Positions 32,663-41,162 of a stretch of DNA of 64,000 bases are shown here, one piece after another. How positions within the stretch are numbered: position 1 is the stretch's first letter; each line of letters opens with the position of its first letter. The notes beneath the pieces were generated by a model. That model saw nothing but the letters and a program-made list of their open reading frames with translations. It was not told the DNA's origin and ran no database searches. Both the position numbers and the translations under genes were made by a program. Origin of the DNA: Mycobacterium sp. ACS1612 (GTDB lineage Bacteria; Actinomycetota; Actinomycetes; Mycobacteriales; Mycobacteriaceae); assembly GCF_001667505.1 (NCBI RefSeq), contig NZ_LZHZ01000063.1, forward strand, positions 310,001 to 374,000, in the 5' to 3' direction.

Positions 32663-33742
32663 GTGCCGACAGCACCCGGATACCTGCGGCGATTCGCCGC
32701 GTGTGCCGCCGCGCTGACGGTATCCGCCGCGGTGGCGACGATGGTCTCCCCCGCCGCCCGCGCGGCCGATGGCCGCACCTTGTTGGCCAACGCGATCGCG
32801 TCAACCCGAGGCTCCTACCTGGTCTACAACTTCGGGGGCGGCGCGCCCGCGCCGATGCTCAACGCCGCCGGCAACTGGTATGAGATGACCAGCGGTGGGC
32901 ACCTGATGATCATCAAGGCGGCCGCACAGCGCCTCACGCCGCGTCTGCTCGTCGACTCACACGCTGGCTACCAGAGCCGCTGTGAACGCGACCCACGGGC
33001 CCGCACCGGCGAGGGGCTGTGGCAGGCATCGGAGATCTACACCCCACTGCAGGCGTGGCAGGCCCTCGGGCAACCGACCATCGCCGTCAACGCGAACTTC
33101 TTCGACGTCCGCGGCCAGCAGGGTGGTTCGTGGAAGTCGACCGGATGCAGTTCCCCACTCGGCGCGTATGTCGACAACACCCGCGGCCAGGGCCGGGCCA
33201 ACACCGCGGTGACGGGCACCGTCGCCTACGCGGGCAAGCAAGGGCTGTCGGGCGGAGGCGAACACTGGAGTGCGCTATCCACCATGATTCTTCCGGTGGC
33301 GGGTGCGCCATATGTGGTGCCGCCCAAGGGTCCTGGCGATTACGACGCCGCGACGCCAGCGATCCAGGGTCTGCTCGACAGGGATGTCCGGTTCGTGGCG
33401 GTCAGCGGCATCGGATTGCTCGCCCCCGGCGACACCGGGCAACTCAACGACGCCGGTCCCAGCGCTGCGCGTACCGCGCTGGCGTATTCGAAGGCCAAGG
33501 ACGAGATGTACGTCTTCCAGGGCGGCAGCTATACGCCGGACCAGATCCAGGATCTGTTCCGCGGGCTCGGCAGCGACACCGCGATCCTGTTGGACGGCGG
33601 CGGGTCGTCGGCCATCGTGCTGCGCCGCGACACCGGCGGCATGTGGGCGGGCGCGGGAGTGCCGGACGGCAACTGCGACACCCGTCAGGTGCTGTGCGAC
33701 TCCCGCGAACGTGCGCTACCGAGTTGGCTTGCGTTCAATTGA
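32663..33742 (+). CDS. Exported phosphodiester glycosidase-family (NAGPA-domain) protein
   Basis: A 359-residue protein with a signal peptide (cleavage about MVSPAARA-AD) and a C-terminal NAGPA/DUF2233 domain. Marks are TIAVNANFFDVRGQQGGSWKSTGCSSPLGAYV, FVAVSGIGLLAPGD, AARTALAYSKAKDEMYVFQGG and ILLDGGGSSAIVLRRD. The LDGGGSS loop is the signature of enzymes that remove GlcNAc from phosphodiester-linked glycans. Cysteines near the C-terminus (GNCDTRQVLCDSRERAL) may form a disulfide. The start is GTG with a promoter and ribosome site upstream. A cell-wall glycan or teichoic-type phosphodiester target is inference. The stop lies in the first hairpin repeat. Confidence 0.83.
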   Translation: MPTAPGYLRRFAACAAALTVSAAVATMVSPAARAADGRTLLANAIASTRGSYLVYNFGGGAPAPMLNAAGNWYEMTSGGHLMIIKAAAQRLTPRLLVDSHAGYQSRCERDPRARTGEGLWQASEIYTPLQAWQALGQPTIAVNANFFDVRGQQGGSWKSTGCSSPLGAYVDNTRGQGRANTAVTGTVAYAGKQGLSGGGEHWSALSTMILPVAGAPYVVPPKGPGDYDAATPAIQGLLDRDVRFVAVSGIGLLAPGDTGQLNDAGPSAARTALAYSKAKDEMYVFQGGSYTPDQIQDLFRGLGSDTAILLDGGGSSAIVLRRDTGGMWAGAGVPDGNCDTRQVLCDSRERALPSWLAFN

Positions 33743-33835
33743 CGGCTCAGCCGTCGGCGTTCCATTGACGGCTCAGCCGTCGGCGTTCCATTGACGGCTC
33801 AGCCGTCGGCGTTCCATTGACGGCTCAGCCGTCGG
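33732..33835. repeat. Four tandem 26-bp palindromic repeats across convergent gene ends
   Basis: Four consecutive 26-bp units begin at 33732, 33758, 33784 and 33810. Each contains the hairpin GACGGCTCAGCCGTC (6-bp stem, 3-nt loop). Units 2-4 are identical and unit 1 differs by one base (CAATT for CCATT). Unit 1 carries the stop codon of the plus-strand gene. Unit 4 encodes the last residues and stop of the minus-strand gene. The array looks like an expanded bidirectional termination hairpin. There is no T tract, and the copy number is probably variable. Confidence 0.92.
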
Positions 33836-36101
33836 ACGATGATCCGCCCGTCAGATTCTTCGTCAACCCGCCGAGGGCGCCGGTCAGGCCGCCAGTGACA
33901 CCGCCGACGGTGTTCGTCACACCACCGACGACGCTGCCTACCGGATTGCTCGGCGGCTTCGGGGACGCTGACGGCCCTGCCGGCTTGACGGTTCCGGTGG
34001 AACTGGTCGACCGCGACGTCGTGGTGCTCCTGGTGGTGGTCGGCTTCGTCGTCGACGTGGTCTTGGTCTCGGGCTCCTCGGCCGGTGTCTGCTCAACGGC
34101 GGTGGTCTGCGACTGCCAGACCGGGACGGCCGGCGGTGGCGCGGCGGCCGTCGTGGTCGACAGCGTTACCGACTTCGCGGCTGCCTCCGGCAGCGCGTTG
34201 GCGGCCACCGGCGCCACCTGTTGCGTGATGACGCCGGGCAGGCCGTTGAGCAGATCGCCGAGGCCGCCGAGCGGGCCTAACACACCGGTCAGCAGCTTGA
34301 GCAGGCCGGTGATCGCGTTCGGCGTCCCCGGCGTCGGGTGCCCGCTGAAGAACTCCTTCTGGAAACCCCGCACCAACGATCCGACGACGTCGGCGGGCAC
34401 CTGCGCCCAGTTGATGTCGGGTAGCGACATGAACGGAGTTGGTACGCCCGCCTCGTCCAGGGTTCTGGTGTACGTGCCGTCCGGGTTGCGGACCACGTCG
34501 GTGTAGCCGAGATTCACCAGACTGGTCATCGCCGGGGCGAGCGCATTGGCCAGCATGCCAAGCGGATTCATGTTGGCGAACGCGCCCATCGTCATCAAGT
34601 TCGTCAAATCCGTTGCCAGATAAAGGGGTTCCAGCAGCGGCAGGCTGTTCGTCGGCAGCGTCAGGTAGAGGTTCAGCGCCAGTGGGTCGTTCAGGTTGAG
34701 CGTGCCCGCCAGCAATGCCTGGACCTGCGCGAGAAGTTGTGGACTGATGTTGGAGGTGTCGATGCCACGCAGCAAGTATGTCGGCAGCATGGCGCCCACT
34801 ACCGAGTTCGCCATCGAGAACGGGTTGGGCCACGCCGGGAAGTCGGACATGATGTCGTACTCGACGGTGGCGTCGACCTTCACCGGAATCAGGTTCGCGC
34901 CGCCCACCGACAGCCCGGTGTTCAGGATCGGGATGCCGCCGCTGCTCTGCACGTGGGTGTCGGGCGTCACGGTGTCGATGCCGAACAGACCGGCGATCGG
35001 GAAGAATCGCGCGAACAGCCCGCCGTTGCCGCGACCGGGGTTGCGCAGCAAGATCATTGGCAACACCGTGTAACTGCCGAGCAGCGGGTCGGTCGCCTTG
35101 GTCGGAGACTTGGCGCCGCCGGGTTGGTACGGCAGTTGGTCGACCACTTGCTGGTATGCGGAACCCGCCGCGAACGCGCCGAGTCCGAACCCGACGACGA
35201 TCGGCACCCGCACCTTCGCCGCGTCGACGTCGACGGGCAGGTTGTTCACGATCTTCTTCAACGCCGACAACAGATCGCCGACCGGAACGTTGACCGGCAG
35301 GTTGACCCGCAGCCCGATCGGCAACCCCAACGGGTTGGCGAGGATGTTGCCCAGCGGCAGGTCGACGTTGCCTTCCAGGCGGTCGATCAACGTGGTGAGC
35401 AGACCCTTGAGCCCGATGTCCAGATACGTCGTGCTGTTGATGGCGTTGGCGACCGAATTCGGGAATCCCGGAACCCAGCCCAGATCCAAGCCGAGCATCT
35501 TCAGCAATGTGAACGGCGGTCCGGAGGTGATCAGCTTGACGCCAGGAAGATCCAGATTCGACAGATTGAGCGGATCGCTGAGGTCAAGCCCGAGCAGGCC
35601 CAGCAGGTTGATCAACGTGGTGTTGCCACCGGCATCGGTGATACCGAGCGTCGAAAGTGCCGACAGCAGAACAGGAGTCAGGATCGGCCCGACGCTGTCC
35701 AGCAGCACGCCCCCGAGATTGATCGGGATCGCGCCGAGCACACCTTCGAGAAGCGCCGGCGGGATCTTCTCGAGCAGGCTCGGAAGATCAAGGCCCGCCG
35801 ACTTGCCCAGTGCTGGCAGATTGAGATGACCAACGAGTGCGCGCAGCAGCATGTCGCCGATCTGCTGCGCGAAGTCGTAGCCTGCGGTGCCGAGGCCGCC
35901 GGTCAGGTCCGGGATCTGGTTGGGATCTGTGAAAGGGCGGTACGCCGCGGTCAGGTCGACGTTCTGGTGCACCACCGCAGGCACGGACGCCGGCGGTGGT
36001 GGTGCGGCGGCGACAGTCAACGCGCTCACCGTCGCCGTCGCCACGCCGACGACCGCAATCCTCGTCACACGATTCCCGGGCTTGCGGTGTTTGCGTGACA
36101 T
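33825..36101 (-). CDS. Large exported PE-PPE-hydrolase-like protein, paralogue A
   Basis: A 758-residue exported protein: basic N-terminus and signal region (TRIAVVGVATATVSALTVAAAP), then a Leu/Gly-rich N-domain (FTDPNQIPDLTGGLGTAGYDF; GPPFTLLKMLGLDLGWVPG). The central region resembles the PE-PPE hydrolase domain (LLRNPGRGNGGLFARF, VEYDIMSDFPAWPNPF, LPLLEPLYLATDL, LGYTDVVRNPDGTYTR). The tail (~650-758) is Ser/Thr/Pro- then Gly-rich. The putative nucleophile elbow is VVGFGLGAFAAG, Gly where PE-PPE enzymes have Ser. No PE or PPE head is present. The start aligns with MSRKHR. Paralogue B lies 28 nt upstream, so one operon is likely. Function is unknown. Confidence 0.72.
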   Translation of the reverse strand: MSRKHRKPGNRVTRIAVVGVATATVSALTVAAAPPPPASVPAVVHQNVDLTAAYRPFTDPNQIPDLTGGLGTAGYDFAQQIGDMLLRALVGHLNLPALGKSAGLDLPSLLEKIPPALLEGVLGAIPINLGGVLLDSVGPILTPVLLSALSTLGITDAGGNTTLINLLGLLGLDLSDPLNLSNLDLPGVKLITSGPPFTLLKMLGLDLGWVPGFPNSVANAINSTTYLDIGLKGLLTTLIDRLEGNVDLPLGNILANPLGLPIGLRVNLPVNVPVGDLLSALKKIVNNLPVDVDAAKVRVPIVVGFGLGAFAAGSAYQQVVDQLPYQPGGAKSPTKATDPLLGSYTVLPMILLRNPGRGNGGLFARFFPIAGLFGIDTVTPDTHVQSSGGIPILNTGLSVGGANLIPVKVDATVEYDIMSDFPAWPNPFSMANSVVGAMLPTYLLRGIDTSNISPQLLAQVQALLAGTLNLNDPLALNLYLTLPTNSLPLLEPLYLATDLTNLMTMGAFANMNPLGMLANALAPAMTSLVNLGYTDVVRNPDGTYTRTLDEAGVPTPFMSLPDINWAQVPADVVGSLVRGFQKEFFSGHPTPGTPNAITGLLKLLTGVLGPLGGLGDLLNGLPGVITQQVAPVAANALPEAAAKSVTLSTTTAAAPPPAVPVWQSQTTAVEQTPAEEPETKTTSTTKPTTTRSTTTSRSTSSTGTVKPAGPSASPKPPSNPVGSVVGGVTNTVGGVTGGLTGALGGLTKNLTGGSSSDG

Positions 36102-36129
36102 GGTGCACCGTCGCTTGTCAATTGCCGCC

Positions 36130-38508
36130 TCAGGCAGCCGGTTTGGCGGCAGTCTTCGGTGCTCCGCCGGCGCCGCCGGCCGCGGAGTCCTTCTCGGTGT
36201 CGGTCTTGTCGGTCTTGTCGGCCTTCGGCTTGGTGGTCTTCTTCGGTGCCAGGCTCTTCAAGACGCCCGCTACACCGGTGGCGACTTCGTGCGTCGCTCC
36301 GCCGACCACGCCGGCGACCGTATGCGTGGCGCCGCCGACGATGTCGCCCACCGGATTCCTCGGCGCCTTCGGCTTCGGTTTCGTCGTAGTCGACTCGTCG
36401 TCGGGCTTGGAGTTCTCCGGGGTGGTCACCGCGGTCGATTCCTCTGTCGGCGGTTCGGTTTCGTCTGCGGCGTGCTTCGGCGTCGCGCCGGTGTCGTCGG
36501 GCACCGGCGTGCCGGCCGGTGCGGCGTGCCTGCCGTTGACCTCGTCGGCGCTGGGGTCCGTCGACAACGTGATCATCTTCTTGGTGTCGGCCGTAGTCAC
36601 CGCATTGGCCGCGACGGGCGTAATCGCATCGGTGATGAGGCCAGGCAATCCGTTGATGATGTCGCCGAGACCGCCGAGTGGGCCGAGCACTCCGCTGAGC
36701 AGCTTGAGCAGTCCGGTGATCGCGTTGGGTGTGCCGGGTGTCGGGTGGCCGCTGAGGAACTCCTTCTGGAATCCCTTGATCAGCGAGGTGATGACGTCGC
36801 CCGGCACCTGGCCCCAGTTGACGTCGGGGAACGACATGAACGGGGTCGGCACACCCGCCTCGTCGAGCGTCCTGGTGTACGTGCCGTCCGGGTTCCGCAC
36901 CACGTCGGTGTAACCGAGATTGGTCAGGCTGGTCAGTGCGGGCGCAAGCGCATTGGCCAATCGCTCGAACGGATTGGGGAATGCCCCCAGCGGTGTCAAG
37001 TTCACCGCGTCGGCCAACAGGTACAGCGGTTCGAGCATCGGGAGTGTGTTGGAGGGCAGCGTGAGGTACAGGTTGAGCGCCAGTGGCTCGTTGAGGTCGG
37101 TCGTGCGCTGGATCGCGGCTTGTATCTGTTCCGCGAGTTGGGGAGACACGTTCGAAAGATCGAAACCCCGTAGTAGATATGTCGGCAGCACCGCTCCGAC
37201 AACGGAGTTCGCGATGGAGAACGGGTTGGGCCATGCCGCGAAGTCGGACATGATGTCGTACTCGACTGTGCCGTCGACCTTTACGGGCAGCAGGTTTGCG
37301 CCTCCCAACGACAGGCCGGTGTTGAGTAGCGGTATTCCCCCGCTGTGCGTCGCTTGGGTTTCCGGGGTGACGGTATCGATGCCGAGCAGGCCCGCCAACG
37401 GGAAGAAGCGGGCGAACAGGCCGCCATTGGCGCGACCAGGGTTGCGCAGCAACACCATCGGCAGCACCGTCAGACTGCCCAGCAGCGACGGGTCGCCGGT
37501 GTATGCCGCGCCGCCGGGCTGGTTTCGCAGGTCTGCGACGACCTTGTCATACGCGGCGCCGGCCGCGAAAGCTCCGAGGCCGAAGCCCACGGTAACCGGT
37601 ATCCGGACGTCGATGGCGTCGATGTCCGGCAGCGTTTCCAGCAAGGGATTCAACAGGGCCTCGAGCGCTGGAATATTGGTGCGATCCAGCACTTCTTGAA
37701 GCAGGCTGACGACCCCGACCTGAAGGTACTTCGAGTTGTTGATGTCGTTGGCGACCGAATTCGGCAGTCCAGGAACCCAGCCAAGATCCGCCCCCAGCAG
37801 CTTGAGCAAGGTGAAAGGCGGTCCAGCGGTGACGATGTTCACCCCGGGCAGGTCAAGGTTCCCGAGGTTGAGAACGTCACCGAGATCCAGCCCGACCAGT
37901 TGCGTCAGTAGATCACCCACGCTGTCGATCCCCAGCGCCGAAAGTGCAGTGGCCAGAAGCGGTTCGAGGAGCACGGCGGTCGCATCGGGCAGTCCCAGTC
38001 CGTTGACCAGCGCCTCCGCGAGGTCCCCAGGAAGGATGGGGATGACGTTCAGCACGTCCTGCAGCAGGTTTCCCGGCAGCTGATCGAGCGTGCTGCCGAG
38101 GAGGCCCTCCAGGATGCTGTTCGGGTCGAGGCCCGCGGCCCTCGCGAGCACCGCGAAATTTAGGTTGTTCACGATCGCACGCAGCACCGTGTCCGCGACG
38201 GTCTGCGAGAAGTTGTAGGCGGCGGTGCCGAGGCCGAACGTCAGATCCGGGATCTGGTTCGGGTCCGTGAACGGACGGAACGCGGCGGCGAGGTCGACGT
38301 CGTGTTTGGCGACGACGGGCGCCGGCGCCGGTTTCGGCGGGGGCGGTGCCGCGCCGACAGTCAGCGCCGTGGCCGTCGCGGTCGCGACGCCGACGACGGC
38401 GATCCTTTTGGTGCAGCTTTCGGACGTGCGATGCTTGCCCGGCAACTTCGACCCTGCCCTTCCCGCCCCCGTCTTAGGTTTTTCTAAGGTGACCGTAGCA
38501 CCGAACAT
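36130..38508 (-). CDS. Large exported PE-PPE-hydrolase-like protein, paralogue B
   Basis: A 792-residue paralogue of the preceding gene, similar over nearly the full length and with the same order of motifs: FTDPNQIPDLTFGLGTAAYNF, GPPFTLLKLLGADLGWVPG, VGFGLGAFAAGAAYDKV, LLRNPGRANGGLFARF, EYDIMSDFAAWPNPF and the tail after GLLKLLSGVLGPLGG. The elbow serine is again Gly. The C-terminus differs (acidic/Thr-rich, then a Lys-rich KKTTKPKADKTDKTDTEKD stretch). ATG 38508 is the only ATG, but alignment with paralogue A points to a TTG at 38445 (LPGKHR against MSRKHR), which would put the signal peptide at the very N-terminus. Confidence 0.7.
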   Translation of the reverse strand: MFGATVTLEKPKTGAGRAGSKLPGKHRTSESCTKRIAVVGVATATATALTVGAAPPPPKPAPAPVVAKHDVDLAAAFRPFTDPNQIPDLTFGLGTAAYNFSQTVADTVLRAIVNNLNFAVLARAAGLDPNSILEGLLGSTLDQLPGNLLQDVLNVIPILPGDLAEALVNGLGLPDATAVLLEPLLATALSALGIDSVGDLLTQLVGLDLGDVLNLGNLDLPGVNIVTAGPPFTLLKLLGADLGWVPGLPNSVANDINNSKYLQVGVVSLLQEVLDRTNIPALEALLNPLLETLPDIDAIDVRIPVTVGFGLGAFAAGAAYDKVVADLRNQPGGAAYTGDPSLLGSLTVLPMVLLRNPGRANGGLFARFFPLAGLLGIDTVTPETQATHSGGIPLLNTGLSLGGANLLPVKVDGTVEYDIMSDFAAWPNPFSIANSVVGAVLPTYLLRGFDLSNVSPQLAEQIQAAIQRTTDLNEPLALNLYLTLPSNTLPMLEPLYLLADAVNLTPLGAFPNPFERLANALAPALTSLTNLGYTDVVRNPDGTYTRTLDEAGVPTPFMSFPDVNWGQVPGDVITSLIKGFQKEFLSGHPTPGTPNAITGLLKLLSGVLGPLGGLGDIINGLPGLITDAITPVAANAVTTADTKKMITLSTDPSADEVNGRHAAPAGTPVPDDTGATPKHAADETEPPTEESTAVTTPENSKPDDESTTTKPKPKAPRNPVGDIVGGATHTVAGVVGGATHEVATGVAGVLKSLAPKKTTKPKADKTDKTDTEKDSAAGGAGGAPKTAAKPAA

Positions 38509-38835
38509 GGCTCGCGGAACTAAATTGCTGCAGAATCTTCACGCGCGTCAGCCGGAACGCCGCTGCAAATAATTAATGACGGGTATGTCAATATCGTTCG
38601 GCGCTAAAAATGCAGGCCAGTAGCGGTCTGCAGTTATCAGCGAGTCAGGCGTCCGCAACCGAGATCGTTAACATTGGAAAAGATTGCTGGCGCCACGTTT
38701 TGGTTGCTGACGAAAGGTTGCTCCCCGCTACCCGACCGCCACGCGGCCGCGATTTCCGTTAACGGGCTCACCTGCGGCAATGGGCCAAAACTCCCACTTC
38801 CGGGACAGCGCTCTCAACGGTGTGAGGCCGCGGGG
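38509..38835. other. Intergenic region upstream of the PE-PPE-like pair
   Basis: This 327-nt stretch carries no gene that I can support. Its part near the PE-PPE-like gene is unusually AT-rich for the window (for example AATAATTAATGACGGG at about 38567). On the minus strand it contains TTGACA (38592-38587), a possible -35, without a clear -10 at standard spacing. It should hold the promoter of the two-gene operon. Confidence 0.5.
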
Positions 38836-39615
38836 CTACGCATCCCGTCGTTTGCCCGCGCGCAGCGCGCTGTCCGCAGCGGCCCGCGCCTGCCCGACGT
38901 AGCCGCCGCCGAACAGCACCACGTGCGCCAGCAATGGGTAGAGCTGATGCAGCCCAACACGGTCTCGCCAACCGTTGCGCAGCACACGCTCGGACTGATA
39001 ACCGGCGAGCACCGCGTCCAGATGCGGGCACCCGAACAGGGCCAGCATCGCCAGGTCTGTCTCGCGATGGCCGCCGTGCGCGGCCGGATCGATGAGCACC
39101 GCGCCGTCAGGCGTCCACATCACATTGCCGCTCCACAGGTCGCCGTGCAGTCGGGCGGGCGGGTCGTCGTCGTCGAAGTCGCCTGCTTCGCAGCGAGCGA
39201 TCACGTCGTCGATGGCGGTGCGTGTCGAGGTGTCCAGAAGGTCCGCGGCGCGTGCGGCCATCGGCGCCAGCCGCGAGGTCGCGTAGAAGCTGCCCCAGCG
39301 GTCGCCGGCGCAGTACGACATCGGCAGCGGCTGCTGCAGCGGACCGAAGTATCCGGGGCCGGTCCAGCCGTCGGGCGGCGCCCCGAACGCGTCGGCGCCC
39401 GCGTCGTGGGTGATCGCCAGCCGACGGCCGAACTCGTGGGCGGCGGCCGCGGCCGGCGATGCCGTGGCCAGCCGTTCCAGTGTCAGGCTGGTCGCATCGT
39501 AGGCGATCACCCGGGCACACGGCACTCCGCCGGACGCCGACGAAAGCCATTGCAGCCCAATGGCTTCACATGCGAAGAAGCCTGGCGGCGCCGTGCTGCT
39601 GCGCTTGACGAACAC
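38836..39615 (-). CDS. Fructosamine kinase-like phosphotransferase
   Basis: A 259-residue protein of the fructosamine-3-kinase/APH-like family. The N-lobe starts FVKRSSTAPPGFFACEAIGLQWL. The catalytic loop is ARLHGDLWSGNVMWTPDGAVLIDPAAHGGHRETDLAML, with the HGDLWSGN base/metal motif and IDPA in place of the DFD-type Asp motif, as FN3K relatives have. Such enzymes phosphorylate glycated amines for repair or utilisation, and the substrate here is not known. The GTG start overlaps the SDR stop (TAGTG), so the two are coupled. Confidence 0.85.
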   Translation of the reverse strand: MFVKRSSTAPPGFFACEAIGLQWLSSASGGVPCARVIAYDATSLTLERLATASPAAAAAHEFGRRLAITHDAGADAFGAPPDGWTGPGYFGPLQQPLPMSYCAGDRWGSFYATSRLAPMAARAADLLDTSTRTAIDDVIARCEAGDFDDDDPPARLHGDLWSGNVMWTPDGAVLIDPAAHGGHRETDLAMLALFGCPHLDAVLAGYQSERVLRNGWRDRVGLHQLYPLLAHVVLFGGGYVGQARAAADSALRAGKRRDA

Positions 39616-40445
39616 TACGGCTGGCCGGACACCCGCCGCAGCACCAGGTCGCGCAGCGATGCGGGCAGCTTGGTCATCAGCGCGACCTGCAGCTTGGGAC
39701 CGATGCCGACAATGTAACGGGCGCGCGGCTTACGCGCGGTCAGCGCCGTCGCCACCACAGCGGAAACCTTCTCCGTCGGGACCGCCAGGCGCTGCGACAC
39801 CGGGATCATCTTCTTCATTCCCGCGATGTGCCGCGCATACAACTGACGCTGCTCGGGTGTCAGCGCGGACTCGGCCTCGACAACCATGTCGTCGGCGGTG
39901 CGCCACATATCGGTGTCGGTCTGGGGCGGTTCGACGATCGAGACCGCGATGTGCCACGGCTGCAACTCCATTCGCAGCGCGTCGGCCGCCGCCTCCAGCG
40001 CGAACTTGCTGGCACAGTACGCGCCGATCAACGGCATCGACAGCTGGCCGTTGACACTCGAGATGAACACCACCCTGCCGCGGGATTCGCGCAGTCGCGG
40101 CAGCACCGCCCTGGTGACCGCTAGCTGGCCGATCACGTTGACGTCCAACTGTTTTCGCCATTCGTCCGAGGTCACGGTCTCCATCGGGCCGCTCACCACG
40201 ATTCCTGCGTTGTTGACCACCGCGTCCAACCGCGGCGGCAGCGACGCGTCGAGCGCGGCGATGTGGTCCGCGTCGGTGACATCGAGGATGACCGAGGAGA
40301 TGCGCTGGCTGTTCATGGCGGTCACCGCCGCGGCGTCCGCCTCGCTGCGCACGCCCGCAATGACGTCCCAGCCGCGGTCGGCGAGATGTCGCGTGATCGA
40401 CTCACCGATCCCCCGGCCTGCGCCGGTGACGAGTACGGATGGCAT
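39615..40445 (-). CDS. Short-chain dehydrogenase/reductase
   Basis: A 276-residue classical SDR. The NAD(P) loop is VTGAGRGIGESITRHLADRG (residues 6-25), the structural motif is VVNNAGIV, and the catalytic Ser and Tyr-x-x-x-Lys are in VFISSVNGQLSMPLIGAYCASKFALE. It has the C-terminal IVEPPQTDTDMW loop of 17-beta-HSD/retinol-type SDRs. An Arg in the GVRSEAD segment after strand 2 suggests NADP preference. It lies 9 nt downstream of the YoaK gene and is coupled to the kinase-like gene. The substrate is unknown. Confidence 0.88.
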   Translation of the reverse strand: MPSVLVTGAGRGIGESITRHLADRGWDVIAGVRSEADAAAVTAMNSQRISSVILDVTDADHIAALDASLPPRLDAVVNNAGIVVSGPMETVTSDEWRKQLDVNVIGQLAVTRAVLPRLRESRGRVVFISSVNGQLSMPLIGAYCASKFALEAAADALRMELQPWHIAVSIVEPPQTDTDMWRTADDMVVEAESALTPEQRQLYARHIAGMKKMIPVSQRLAVPTEKVSAVVATALTARKPRARYIVGIGPKLQVALMTKLPASLRDLVLRRVSGQP

Positions 40446-40454
40446 GCAACGAGA

Positions 40455-41147
40455 TTAGCCTGCCGCCGGTTCGGTCCTGGCAGGCCCGAACCGGAACACC
40501 ACCGCTGCGATGGCCACCACGACCGCGGCGACGGCGATCACCGGCGCGACGAACCACCGGGTCAGCGTGGCGCCGACCAGCGCACCTGCGCACATCGTCA
40601 GCACCACGGAGTAACGGAGTTTCTCCCGGTGGCCGCGACCACCCGCGACCCGACTGTCGAAGCCGATGCCGACGATCGTCGTGGTCAGCACTGTGGTGGA
40701 CAACTCCTGGACGCCGAACTGGCGTGCGGTCGCGGCCTGGATCCCGAATGTCAGCGCCATCCCGGCGATCAGGTACAGCTTGGTGTTGTCGTGATAGTCG
40801 AGCACACCGGTACCACTGAGAATCGACAGCGTGGCGAGCATGACCACCTCGAACCCGAGCGCGGCGGTGAGCCAGCGTCGGACGTTTCCGTCGAGGTGCC
40901 GCGAGAACCGTCCGCCGACGATCGCGCCGGCGACGAAGCTGCCGAACCCGACGAGCACCGCGGTCATGTCGACGACGGTGTGCGGCGCGAACCAGAAACC
41001 GAGGAAGATGATGTTGCCGGTCATGTTGGCGACGAAGACGTGGCCGAGCATCAGCACACTGACCGCATCGACCATGCCCGTCGCGAACGTCAACAGCAGT
41101 AGGCACACGGTCGTCGTCCGGTCGGTGACGGGTGAGACGACGGGCAT
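40455..41147 (-). CDS. YoaK/DUF1275 family membrane protein
   Basis: A 230-residue protein with six predicted helices. The DUF1275 signature is LTFATGMVDAVSVLMLGHVFVANMTGNIIFLGFWFA at the N-terminus, with later NTKLYLIAGMALTFGIQAATARQFGVQELSTTVLTTTIVGI. Members are small membrane proteins of unknown transport function. It is 15 nt downstream of the last Mce-associated gene, so it may be read from the mce1 transcript, although its family gives no reason to link it functionally. Confidence 0.86.
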   Translation of the reverse strand: MPVVSPVTDRTTTVCLLLLTFATGMVDAVSVLMLGHVFVANMTGNIIFLGFWFAPHTVVDMTAVLVGFGSFVAGAIVGGRFSRHLDGNVRRWLTAALGFEVVMLATLSILSGTGVLDYHDNTKLYLIAGMALTFGIQAATARQFGVQELSTTVLTTTIVGIGFDSRVAGGRGHREKLRYSVVLTMCAGALVGATLTRWFVAPVIAVAAVVVAIAAVVFRFGPARTEPAAG

Positions 41148-41162
41148 GCCGGCTGCCGTCAG

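Noticed and set aside
33732..33835. Short repeats as a CRISPR array
   Set aside because: Units are directly adjacent with no unique spacers, only four copies exist, and no cas genes are near.
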